64,000 nt of DNA from Pontederia crassipes (taxonomy: Eukaryota > Streptophyta > Magnoliopsida > Commelinales > Pontederiaceae). The position numbers and the translations under genes are program-made. This document shows positions 49,214 through 59,900 of the stretch, piece by piece. The notes under the pieces are model-generated. The model saw only the letters and a list, made by a program, of their open reading frames with translations. It ran no database searches and was not told where the DNA came from. Where the stretch lies: contig CM060193.1 in assembly GCA_030549335.1 (NCBI GenBank), positions 45,369,391 to 45,433,390 on the forward strand. Direction: 5' to 3'. The stretch's first letter is position 1. Every line of letters starts with the position of its first letter.

Positions 49214-50074
49214 TGTCACGCCTTGATTTCGTCCCTAGAAATCCATGCAATCGGCACTGGAATGTCCTGCTCGAACACTACAGTCAGCCTCTTCAAGTAC
49301 TCTCTTTTTTCACTCAAGAACAGAACACTTGCACACACTCACTTAATATTACTTAAGTTAGTTTAACACACACAATGCATACACATGAAGAACTCGGCCA
49401 AATGAGGGAAGAAGACTTTATTATCACCTGTCCCAAAATGTGGGATCCTTACATGTATTTATAGTACATGGATCAGCCAACTACTGTCCAGAATTTGAAT
49501 TCAAACATCCTAATTCAAATTCAAATGTCAACTATAACTACCTACTAATATAACTTCTAATCCAAAGGCTAGGATCTCCCCATCACTCCTGATTGAGTTC
49601 TTGCCTTCTGGATTATTTCCCTCTACCATAGGACACGGCCTGGTGGTCTCCGGCCACCAGAATTTTGGCGCGGCCACCTTGTGTCCGCCGGCCATGGCCG
49701 CCATGGCGGTTATAACCGTCACTTCTCCATTGTCTTCACTCCAGAGCTGCCTCCTCGCATGCCCCTGCAAATCCAATGATAGCCTGCGACCTCCACATGT
49801 CTGAAGATGAAATGGGATGGCCTGGATTGGCTCTGGTACGACATGCCCCAGATTGGCCCGGGCGCGCCCGACCATGTTCCGGCCATCCTCTGCGCCTGAT
49901 CTTCTGCATCAGACCTCCTGCCTAATAAAGAAGTACCGAGATGTGCTCTCTGGTCTCAGGGATCTCTCGGCCTATCCCAGGGACCCACATGGCCGCCATG
50001 TGCACCCGGGCGCCTATGGCGCGCCCTGCTGACATCGGCCATGTCCTGAAGTCCCTCCTTCATGGAGGGTGACA
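49214..50074 (-). repeat. 3' LTR of the gag-protease element
   Basis: This LTR lies downstream when the element is read on the minus strand. Its terminal inverted repeat is TGTCAC...GTGACA. It matches the 5' LTR along its length with scattered substitutions and small indels, such as one around the GGGCGCCTATGGCGCGCC block near 50010. Confidence 0.9.
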
Positions 50075-50389
50075 TTCTCCCCCGCTGAAGACGTTGCCGA
50101 CCCTGACAACCTTTGGCCTTCACCTATTCAGGATACAGCCTGCTCGCGAGTGTCCTAGGGATGTAGCCTGCGCGCCACGCCCTGCACCATGGCCTGAACA
50201 TGGCCGCTGCACTGGGCCGCTGTCCAGACTGCTTCAGGTAGTGGAGATACCACATCTCACTGCCCAGAACCTTCCTGATCAGGTTCCTCCTTGAACTGAT
50301 CAGTGGGTATTACCCTGTTGTCCGAGGGCAACACCCTGACCACCATGCACCGATGGCCATTGTGGTCTGCACTGCACACTGCCGTCAGA

Positions 50390-50700
50390 CCCTGGACATG
50401 GCCTCCTGCCGTCAGACCCAAGACAAGGTCCTTCATGATCCGCACTCCACTGCAAATACAAGGACATGGCCTCCTGCCATAAGTCCCAAGATAGGACCTA
50501 GTCGATGGTGATCTGCACTTCACTGCAGATTCTGGGACATGGCCGCCTGCCATGGTCCCAAAACAAGCACCTACTGTGAACATTCCAGGGACATGGCCGC
50601 CTGCCATGACCCCCAGACATGAACTTGCTCACATGTCTCAAGGACATGGCCGCCCTGCCATGGTCCAAACATGTGTTTGAAGTAAATGTGGCCGCCATAT
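50390..50700. repeat. Tandem GGACATGGCCGCCTGCCATG repeats
   Basis: About five imperfect units of 54-70 bases start near 50397, 50464, 50529, 50586 and 50641, each opening GGACATGGC(C)(T/G)CC(T)GCCAT. They lie between the protease region and the polypurine tract, where a complete element would have pol. Confidence 0.8.
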
Positions 50701-50914
50701 CCAGGGCATTCGCATGCCCCAAGATTGGCCACTATGCTTCCTGGTTGCTGCATCTTTGTGTCCTGGCCACTAAAGTCGAGTGGCCCCAGCATTTGGTGAG
50801 TCTGCTCCCCCACCAAATCTGCCGCCAGACACCCCACTCCTTGGGATGCCATTGTTGATGCAGACTTCAAAAGAGTGTGCCCCTGGTTCCACCTGAACCA
50901 GGGCTAGTTGTGGC

Positions 50915-51313
50915 CTACTCCTCCAGCGCTACGACTTCTACCAGTGTCCCCTTGAACTCCATGGCCGATAGAAATTTAGACTTCATATTGGCTCTCTTCA
51001 AAGGAACTTCATGTATCCTCTCCTGGGACACAAGGTGTAACCCCTGCTGGGTCACTCGTACTTCAGAGAACATGTCCAAAAACTCCATGCCGAGCACCAA
51101 CCTATGATCATTCATTGCCACGACCGTCAAGGACATGACGCCCTCCCACTCACCTACTCGAACTTGTAGGTTTTTGGCCAATCCATGTATGGGTTGAGAG
51201 GCTGCATTGACAGTCTTGATCAACCCTGGTTTATGCTTGAAGTTGATGCCGAGCCTCTGTGCTTCTTCAAGGGCCACAAAGTTGTGGGTGGCCCCGGTGT
51301 CAACCAAGGCCAT
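50915..51313 (-). pseudogene. Retrotransposon aspartic protease domain
   Basis: The frame carries ALVDTGATHNFVALEEAQRL with the catalytic DTG triad, then LVLGMEFLDMF, the conserved hydrophobic-hydrophobic-Gly flap-strand region of retropepsin-like proteases. It is in the same frame as the gag segment upstream (51811-51326), separated by a single TAG codon. The frame ends at 50915 without reverse transcriptase. It could still be translated by readthrough, but is listed as pseudogene because gag upstream is broken. Confidence 0.8.
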
Positions 51314-51325
51314 AGCCGCATGCCC

Positions 51326-52536
51326 CTACACCAGGACTTCAGCAAACATGAGGCCCTTTGTTGCCTCCTTCTTTGGCTTGAGGGGGATAGTTGCCGAGGT
51401 TGAAGTCAAGGCCATAATGGCCCCTATATGTGCTGCACTATCTTCATCTTCAGAAGGTCCGACCATGGCAGCCAGGGCACCCCTCTTAGGACAGTCACGT
51501 GCGTAGTGCGGCCCACCACATGTGAAGCACTCTACGGACTTCTTAGAGGGTCCTTCCTTGCTGGTTTTGTTCTCCTTCTTATCAATCTTCTTTGTGTGAG
51601 TCTGCCCCTTCTCCGAGGGCAGGTTCTTGTCCTTGGTCGCACCAAGGTCCCTACTCACACTGAATTCAGTGAGTACCTCGACCATGGCCAGGGCCTCCTT
51701 GATGGTAACAACCTTTTGTCGCTTAACTTCCTGCGCCGCCCAGGGCTTTAAGCCTCTAAGGAAGAAGAATATCAATGTTGCTTCGTCCATAGTACCTGTC
51801 ATCTCAAGCATTAAAGGTTGAAAACGTTCGATATATTCTTTTACCGAACCACTTTATTTTAGATTTGTCAACTTGGTCATGGCTATCTTCTGGGCATTTT
51901 CAGGATAGAATTGCTTCTTCAATTCCTTGATGAAGGTGCTCCAAGAGTTAATGACGATCTTCTCTTTCGCAATCTCCTCTTTCATTTTTCTCTACCATAA
52001 GAGTGCGCCATCCGCTAGGTAACGCACCGCCAAGTCGATTTGATCTCTTTCCACTGAAATTTTGTTAGTCTTGAAGCCATTTTCAAGACTCCAAAGGAAG
52101 TCGTCGATGATGGTGGCATCCCTTGCACCTTCATACTTCTTTGGCTCCGGACCCGTGAACTTTGGAATGGTTGTCCTTCCTCGACAACTAGTGGCGTCCA
52201 TCATGTGCCCCTTCATATGTCCATTTCGATAGACTTCAAACTGATCTCCAGGGTTTCCTCAAGAGACTTGAGTCTGGCCGAACTCAGTTCACTCCTTGTC
52301 CTTGTTTCATCTAAGGCCAAGCCCTGTTGGGTCATACCTTGTTCAAAGGCGCGGACCGTCATGTCCATGCCTTGGACGGTATGATCCAATAGATCTAAAT
52401 GCCTTTCGAGATGAGGGAGAGGATCAGTGGAGAGTGACTTAGGTTTCTTACCCCCTGGATTCTCATTGCCACCGCCTGTGGCCATCAAAGAATCTGATCT
52501 TCTGCGAATAACAGGACCCTGTCCTTCTTCAGCCAT
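51326..52536 (-). pseudogene. Retrotransposon gag, broken by stops and a frameshift
   Basis: The gag reading starts at ATG 52536 (MAEEGQGPVIRRRSD), 17 bases inside the primer-binding site, with a helical N-terminal part (52536-52213). A shift leads to the capsid-like segment TTIPKFTGPEPKKYEGARDA (52216-51992). It continues through FYPENAQKIAMTKLTNLK and VKEYIERFQPL to 51811-51326, with FFLRGLKPW and a CCHC knuckle CFTCGGPHYARDCPKR. This order matches the Retrotrans_gag family. Stops near 51993 and 51856 interrupt it, so this copy cannot make intact Gag. Confidence 0.85.
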
Positions 52537-52552
52537 GTTGCAAAGAGTGTGG

Positions 52553-52564
52553 CTCTGATACCAC
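52553..52564 (-). other. Primer-binding site, initiator tRNA-Met type
   Basis: TGGTATCAGAGC on the minus strand lies three bases inside the 5' LTR. It is complementary to the 3' end of plant initiator tRNA-Met, the usual primer for plant LTR retrotransposons. It fixes the orientation of the element as minus. Confidence 0.92.
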
Positions 52565-52567
52565 GAA

Positions 52568-53437
52568 TGTCACGCCTTGATTTCATCCCTAGAAATTCAT
52601 GCAACCGACACTGGAATGTCCCTGCTCGAACACTGCAGTCAACCTCTCCAAGTACTCTCTCTTTTTTCACTCAAGAATAGAACACTTGCACACACTCACT
52701 TAATGTTACTTAAGTTAGTTTAACACACACAATGCATACACATGAAGAACTCGACCAAATGAGGGAAGAATACTTTATTATCACCTGTCCCAGAATGTGG
52801 GAATCTTACATGTATTTATAGTACATGGATCAACCAACTACTGTCCAGAATTTGAATTCAAACATCCTAATTCAAATTCAAATGTCAACTATAACTACCT
52901 ACTAACATAACTTCTAATCCAAAGGCCAGGATCTCCCCTTCCTGCCTTCTGGATTATTTCCCTCCACCATAGGACACGGCCTGGTGGTCTCCGCCACCAA
53001 AATTCCGGCGCGGCCACCTTGTGTCTGCCGACCATGGCCGCCATGGCGGTTATAACCGCCACTTCTCCATTGTCTTCATTCCAAAGCTGCCTCCACACAT
53101 GCCCCTGCAAATCCAATGATAGCCTGCGACCTCCACATGTCTGATGATAAACTGAGATGTCCTAGATCAGCTCTGGGATGACATGCCCCAGATTGGCCCG
53201 GGCGCGCCCGACCATGTGCGCCTGGCCATGTCATATGGCCCTGCCATGTTTCGTCCATCCTCTGTGCCTGATCTTCTGCACCAGACCTCCTGTCTGATAA
53301 AGAAGTACCGAGATGTGCTCTCTGGTCTCAGGGATCTCTCAGCCTATCCCAGGGACCCACATGGCCGCCATGTGCACCCGAGCGCACCTTGCTGACATCG
53401 GCCATGTCCTGAAGTCCCTCCTTCATGGAGGGTGACA
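52568..53437 (-). repeat. 5' LTR of the gag-protease element
   Basis: TGTCAC...GTGACA-bounded copy adjoining the primer-binding site; 870 bp versus 861 bp for its partner. Both LTRs are GC-rich toward the upper-coordinate end and carry several ATGGCCGCCAT-type palindromes. Confidence 0.9.
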
Positions 53438-53975
53438 CGCGACCCACACGAATTTTGGCCGGGTTAGCTCGAGCTAAATTGTGTCGGGCTGCCTATCAGT
53501 ATTCAATATGCTGGGCATGGCTTGGCACGAGCCTGATGAGCACGGCCCTATCTCGGCCCGGGCCCCATCCAACGAGTATGATTTTTTATTTTATTTTTTC
53601 ATTATATAGTTAAATATTTAATCATATATTATCAATTTTATAATTATATTATACATATATTCAATCATATATCATAAAGTTTATAACTATATTATATACA
53701 AAAATATTTTTTCGTACATCTCATAATCATAATATCATATATTATAATATTTTCTTCATATTTTGTATTAGTCTAAATGTTAGGGTAAAAAAATATAACC
53801 TATTTTTTATTTTCTTAATTTAATACAAATAGAAAAAAAAAGAAAAAAGAAAAAAAATGAACGGCGGGTCCCAACACAACCGACTCGAGTGGGTTGGGCT
53901 GAAACCATGTCGGGCTGGCCGAAGTGTCTTCCGACACGGCACAATTTCTCTGGAAAGTCCATCTCTAGGTCACAC

Positions 53976-54507
53976 CTATGTGGTCAATCTTCTTTCTCTT
54001 CTTTCCCAACTTGATCCTCTTATCTATCTGCCTATTATAGGGTGTGCCATGGCCTTTTATGTTACCGCTCTTGGGCAATGCCTTGGCTGCCCATCCCTTC
54101 TAGCCGCACCTAGTATGCCATATAGCTGTCACCTATGGCTTTAACACTGCAGCATGTATTGTTCTTGTTTTGATCATTGCTATGCACAAACGAGATCAAT
54201 AGGTCTATAAAGAAAGGTAAAGGCAATTGAGCTTAGCAAACTGAATTGACCATCTAGAAAGAAGCCAAAAGAAGATTTGTAGTAGATTTTTTATGGGGGA
54301 TGTTGGTCCCGTTTCCTTCAACAATATTAGTTATCACCATGCAAAAAAGAAGCGCAACAAGAGATAGGAAGAGAAAAGCAAGCTTGAAAGAAGAGACAAT
54401 AAAATTGTACAAAATATGAGTGAAGGAGGCAACAAGAATATGAGTAAAAGCGTTAGAAAAATAAAAGTGAAAGAGATCCCCGATTGTAACTCGTTTTGCT
54501 TGGCTAA
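53976..54507. other. Noncoding stretch between two DNA transposons
   Basis: No supported gene. The text from about 53980 to 54150 reads as an open hydrophobic frame but has no start, motif or splice context that I trust. Confidence 0.4.
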
Positions 54508-54515
54508 TATAAAAA

Positions 54516-54947
54516 GGATTATTTTTTCAAATCATCTCTAAACTATTATGATTTTTTAGATCTAATCTCAAACTTCGAACTTTGTTTTTGACTTTTTAAA
54601 CTATCACGATTTTTTCAATTCGATTCTTCCATCTAATTTCGTCGTCTTCTCGATTATTTTCCAATTTTTCATATTTGTGAAAAGTTCATTATACCCCGCC
54701 TTCAGTGTTAATCTCTTTTTGTTTAAAATAATATATCATATAACCCCTAACACTTAAGATAGGGGTATAATGGACCTTTCATAAATGCAAAAAAAAAATC
54801 AAAGATAACCAGGAAGATGATGGAATTGGATAGAAGGATCGAATTGAAAAAATTGTGATAATTTAGGGATTCAAAAAATGAAGTTCGTAATTTGGAGTTA
54901 GATCTAGACAATCGTGATAGTTTAGAGGTGATTTACGAAAATAATCC
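54516..54947. mobile_element. MULE-1 family, copy 2 (432 bp)
   Basis: Inverted repeats of about 200 bases begin GGATTATTTTTTCAAATCAT and end GAAAATAATCC, flanked by the exact 8-bp repeat TATAAAAA (54508-54515 and 54948-54955; eight of nine for a MULE-length duplication). The arms match those of the copy at 10353-11259, including CTCTAAACTAT, the GGACCTTTCA(C)AAATG block and TAATGGA. There is no GC-rich insert here: the arms are nearly back to back, so this is the bare form of the family. Confidence 0.85.
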
Positions 54948-54955
54948 TATAAAAA

Positions 54956-56684
54956 TTTGCTAAGTTGAAGTATTAATAAATATTGGTCGATTTTTTTAAA
55001 ATAATTAAACGTTTGATTAAAACTACTAATAGTAATAATGAATTGTTAGTTATGATACAACTAACTATATTGTTTTAGAAAAAAAAATCATCAGCCCTTC
55101 ATTTACTTTTTTTTTACTTATAAATAAATTTGACATCTCTTTATTAGTCATATTATAAAATTATAAAATGTTAAAATATTTTAAATTGACTTAAAAGCTC
55201 CTAATAAGTTTAGTGAAACATGATCTTATCATTAATTCCTGCGATTGTATAAAAGGAACATATCAAACATTTAAAATGTTGTAAAATGGAGAGCGGACAA
55301 TGATGGCATAATGGAATGATGACAATGTGGTGTAGTGAATTTTGATTCTATACCAATTTCATATTAATTAATTATCATTAGTTCAAAGAGGCACTATTTG
55401 ACACACACAAAAAAAAAAACAGAGGATTAAGTGGCGGACGTTTTGATTGAGTTGAAACATTAGTATAAATGATTGGTAAATATTTTTTTAAAAGTAGCGT
55501 TAGATGTTTAAGTACAAAACATTATAAACTATTTCCTTAATAATTTCATATTTTATTCATTTTATATCGTCGTTCTTTTTAACATAAAACTTTACTTAAT
55601 TGTTAAACTTTGTATATATTTTTTATTTTAATATATCACATGTTTAATTTTACTTACATCCCAATTAAGTTTTATTTTAAATAATTATTAATATTTAATA
55701 TTAAAATAAAATATTAAATAATATTACTATTTAAAATAAACTTTTATAAATTAATTATTATGAAGATGATGTATATAAAAATGATAGTAAATTATAGTAT
55801 TATATCTGTTTTTCTCATTGTATGAGTATATAATTAATTTAACCATCATGCTTACCAAATAATTTTTATAAAATTTATAAATAAATCACTATCTGCTATC
55901 TACTTATAGATAATAGTTATTCTTTAATCAAACCACTACTCTCTAATCGAATACACAGCCTAATGGGTTGAGACGATCAAATAATCTATGCTTGCGATTT
56001 TGAGGTGGAGTCTTATAACATTGACTCACATGACATATTATTATGGTTATAAAGATCAGAAAAATTATGGGAGGAAAACCAAATATTTTTTAAACTAAAA
56101 TGCTACCAGGCATTAATTAAGAATTAATGTACTTTGTGTTAAATGTAGCTATAAATAAGGAATTAATGTAATTCATGTTAAATGCTGAGGGCTATGAACT
56201 AGGAATTAATTTGTGTAACAGTTGTAAACATTTACATTCAAATTCAAATGCATGAATTTATGGCAATCTTGGCATTTAATGTTGTCTTTTCATCTTCCGT
56301 TTAAATAGAATTATGAGGTAAAAATATTTTTTTTAAAAAATAGAAGAAGAAAAGCCTATCTTACTTTTTGAAAATAAATTAAGTTACAGAAAGTAGATAG
56401 CAATAGATATATACTATAGTTATGAATGATTTTAATTATTTGGAGAAGGTTCTCATCTCAAATATATTTTGGTTTTTATTTAATTTTTTTCTAAAAAAAT
56501 AATTAAACGTACAATTATAACTAGAAGTGGCCGAGGGATAAAATAAAGAAGTTGGAATAGTTCATAAGTAGATATTTTTATAGTTTAGGGAAAAAAATAA
56601 TAAAAATCCTTATAGACATGAATATTGTAGATAATATTTGAGAAAAAAAAAGTAAAAAAAAGTCAATTATTAGTCAGGTGCATG
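54956..56684. other. AT-rich upstream region of the dehydrogenase gene
   Basis: No gene was seen. 54990-55240 weakly resembles the MITE-like sequence at 31012-31291. The stretch ending ACACAGCC near 55961 looks like the right end of another MITE (inverted GGCTGTGT), but no partner end or target duplication was found. Confidence 0.4.
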
Positions 56685-56692
56685 TCACGTGA
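56685..56692. promoter_or_regulatory. G-box, TCACGTGA
   Basis: A perfect palindromic TCACGTGA lies 300 bases before the start codon of the dehydrogenase gene, at the point where AT-rich DNA gives way to GC-richer promoter/leader sequence. G-boxes bind bZIP and bHLH factors in plant promoters. Function here is inferred from position only. Confidence 0.45.
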
Positions 56693-56991
56693 GGGGGTTG
56701 GTACGTTAGCCCCTTGTTTTTTATTGCACGGGGGGAGAAATGAAGCCACTCCCACATCGACGGAGTGCACTCCACTCGACGGAAAGCGAAACTGCTGTTA
56801 GGGCACGTTGCGTCAGAGTTCCGGCCGTCGGCCTCCGACGAGCACGCACCCCCGTCGGCGGACTTGTCGTAGCAGATCAATCGATTCTTTCTCCTTCATG
56901 TTGCCCCTTTCCGAATTCGACCCTGGAATTCTTCACCGACCCCCCTTGCTGCACTAACTGACCCTCTTGTTGCTCGTGCCTTTGCAGCGAG

Positions 56992-59900
56992 ATGGCCGGC
57001 GAAGCTGTCTCCGATGACGGAAGTAAGGAGCAGCGCGTCACCAAAGTGCTCTTCTGCGGAGTATACTTTCCTGCGTCTTACGCCTACACTCGGGAGTACC
57101 TGAAGGACTACCCCTTCATTAAGGTTTGAGGCCTCTGCTCTGTTGTTGTTGGTGATGTTGTGTGGCGGTGTTGATGAGTTATTGTTTTCCTCTTTCCCAC
57201 TTAAGCTTTTTCTGATGTTTAGCATGGAGCCCGTAGTTGAATTGGGCGACATTGCTTTTGGAGGTCAGCATTTATGCCTTGAGGGCTGAGCTCCTTTCAA
57301 TGTATTTACCACAAGAATCTGACTTTAGCATTGGGTTCGAATACTATGTTATTTGTTACTCTTTGACATCGGAAAGGAAAATATGTTGACGAATCATTGA
57401 TTTGCAGGATTTCATTGGTATACGCTACTTTTCCAACATATATGTTTACTCTTTAATTTTTGTTACATGGACTTGATAATGGGTTATTAAGATTACACAG
57501 GTAATATTGGTTCATGCTACTCTTCTAACATATATGTTACTTTTATTCCATCAAATTGTGGGCTTTCTTGTACGTTTTAGCAAATTACTGAGATTGGACA
57601 TATAAATAAATTGGATGATTTGATTACTCTAATAGAATTGTAAGCATATTCTGTCTAATAATTTATCCACCTTTTTTCGAAGTAAATAGGTAAATACTGG
57701 GGTTAGAAGTTCAAAAATGAAGGGAATATACAATTTCTTGATAATGATTTGTTTCCGTAAAATGTCATAAATTTGCATGTGAATTTCTTGTTGCTCTATA
57801 ACTTGTCGAAGTAAACTTTTTCTTCCACTTCCAACTATTGAACTTTCAAAAATTAAATTTTCACCATTCTCATTTTCATTCTTTAACAAATGGAACATTC
57901 TTCCACATATGGCATTCACCTTTGTGTGTTTACATCCAGTTGACTACAAGATGGATTTTATGGTGGCTTCATGATTGTGAATAGTTTTCTGGTTGCTAGT
58001 TTGGACCTTCCATTCTCTTTTACAGGTTGACAAAGTGGAACTTGCCCGTGTACCTGATGTTCTCGACCAATATCAATTGTGTGTTGTAAGAGATGCACGG
58101 TTGGGTGCAGAAGTTATCGCCAAAGCAACCCAAATGAAGCTTATAATGCAATTTGGTGTTGGGATCGAAGGTGACACGTTGCCTCTTGGATTTTTTAAAT
58201 ATCCATTTACCTGTTTTATCCTTTGTTTATCAGAATATAATAGTAATTTGTCTGTATTGACAAAATTGTTCAGGTGTTGATGTCGGTGCTGCTACACAAC
58301 ATGGCATTAAAGTTGCTAGGATCCCTGGAAGTACTACTGGAAATTCTATAGCATGTGCAGAAATGGCCATATATCTGATGTTGGGTCTTTTGCGCAAGCA
58401 AGTATGTTTGCTGATGTAATATCTTGCTGTTTGCTTTATTGGTTGCTTTGATGTTTCATTTTGGGATGGACAAACATATTTTTTTGGAAGAGCGTGAACA
58501 AACATATTTATCTAATTTATTTTATGTGCTGCTGCTTTCCATGTTCTTAAAATTTGTTTGGAATATATCATGTCGATTGTCACAATATACCTTATATTTT
58601 TTCTGTTGGAAAGGTCATGCAATTGCAATTGAATTTGACATGCTTGACGTGTATCATATTATGCTTGTCAAAGCGCTCCCTAAAGATCTCTTACTTTTGT
58701 TCTTACCTAGAACTGTGAGCACAAGTGTACCTGGCTCTCACAAAATGGTACTTCAGATCACTAACCAGTGCACCATGTCAAGGACAATTGAAACTGTTCT
58801 ACTTACAATCCCTTCTAACTGTAAAGACTGGCTGCAAAGCATTTAATTTTCCATTTATGCTTCTGGTTAAAGTTACATTTGCCTGGGAACTGGGATGAGT
58901 GGTGTTACTGCTCATTAATATGAAAACACAGGTCAGTAAATAATATACAATTACATGCTAATATGAAATACTGTTATGGTTGCAGGTTGAAATCTGAGTA
59001 AAAGAAGTAATGAGGTGTGCAACCACTACTAACATGATAATGTGAAACAAAGAATTGCTCAAGGAAGCACTTAGGGTGATTGAACCCAAAGTAGCCAGTC
59101 TTCCGTACTTTTCCTTTTTTTTAGGGTGTGCTCCATATTCTTTTGCACTTATCAAAACCCATGATCTACATAGTCTGTGGATGTAAAACAACTAAAAAAT
59201 CAGTCTGAAACAGAAAGGTAACTGGAGCAGAATGATGAAGTAAATGTTTTTGTACTTTTCTGCTTTCTTATGCTAGAGTTGCTCGTGCAGTGCTATGCAT
59301 CACTGCACCATTCTTTTTCCTGAGATGTGAAGTAACTTTTTATGGATTTTATATTTTGCATGGCCTCATGGCCATTTCAGTTTAAACATGTAATAAATGT
59401 TAGGAACAAATGTGCTGTCTAGTGGACGAGTTCCATTTATTTATTTTACAAAATGTGCAAATGTCTTCCTGTTACTAACCCTTGACAGGACTTATCTCAA
59501 AATAACTGTTCTGGATTTGTTCTTCCATGTTGCAGAAAGAGATAGACACTGCTGTGAAGAAGAAACTGCTAGGAGAACCAACCGGAGAAAGTCTATTTGG
59601 AAAGACGGTATATCTACTTTCTCATTCTTTCTAAAACTACTAGCATTCTGTATTTTTTCGTATAATAGCAATTAGATCTCAATTTAGCAGTGTGTGAGCA
59701 TGCATCTAATTGAATTTTTGCTTTTAACTATATTTCTTGTGACATGATTTCATTGAATTGATGGTCCTCACCGTCCCATGTTGGGAATTAAGCTTTGAAA
59801 ATGAGTATTTCCACTTGATTACTCACAAAATTAGCATTGCCTTAACTCTATATGCTAATGATTGGTTCTAACTGATTGATTGACTTATCAGACTTACCAT

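Larger units (their letters stand above)
49214..53437 (-). mobile_element. Complete LTR retrotransposon with gag and protease only
   Basis: Two LTRs (49214-50074, 861 bp; 52568-53437, 870 bp) both begin TGTCACGCCTTGATTTC and end CATGGAGGGTGACA. The flanks share CGCG (49210-49213 and 53438-53441), a 4-bp match or 5-bp with one mismatch. Read on the minus strand, the 5' LTR is followed three bases later by TGGTATCAGAGC, the primer-binding site for initiator tRNA-Met (52553-52564). Then come gag, an aspartic protease, a repeat zone and a purine tract (AGCGGGGGAGAA) directly before the 3' LTR. The whole interior is only 2493 bp and has no reverse transcriptase, RNase H or integrase, so it must rely on another element. 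LTR similarity is high but not perfect, implying moderate age. Confidence 0.93.
49173..53967. mobile_element. hAT-type element split by an LTR retrotransposon
   Basis: Terminal inverted repeats TAGAGATGGA and TCCATCTCTA are flanked by TATCACAC and GGTCACAC (six of eight identical), fitting a hAT 8-bp duplication. Without the LTR element (49214-53437) it is about 570 bp. Subterminal GGCCCGGCCCG, GTGTCGGGCTG and GTCGGGCTGGCCG words are typical of hAT ends. No transposase is encoded. A 95-codon frame crossing its right end (53857-54144) has no recognised motif. Confidence 0.75.

Noticed and set aside
50257..50870. Overlapping frames rich in Gly, His and Arg
   Set aside because: They arise from the GGACATGGCCGCCTGCC tandem repeats of the LTR element and not from a pol gene; no reverse transcriptase motif is present.
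53857..54144. 95-codon hydrophobic frame as a gene
   Set aside because: It starts inside the hAT element and crosses its right terminus and target duplication; no homologous motif recognised.
57629..57919. Minus-strand frame of 96 codons
   Set aside because: It lies within intron 1 of the dehydrogenase gene, antisense, without motif or splice support.
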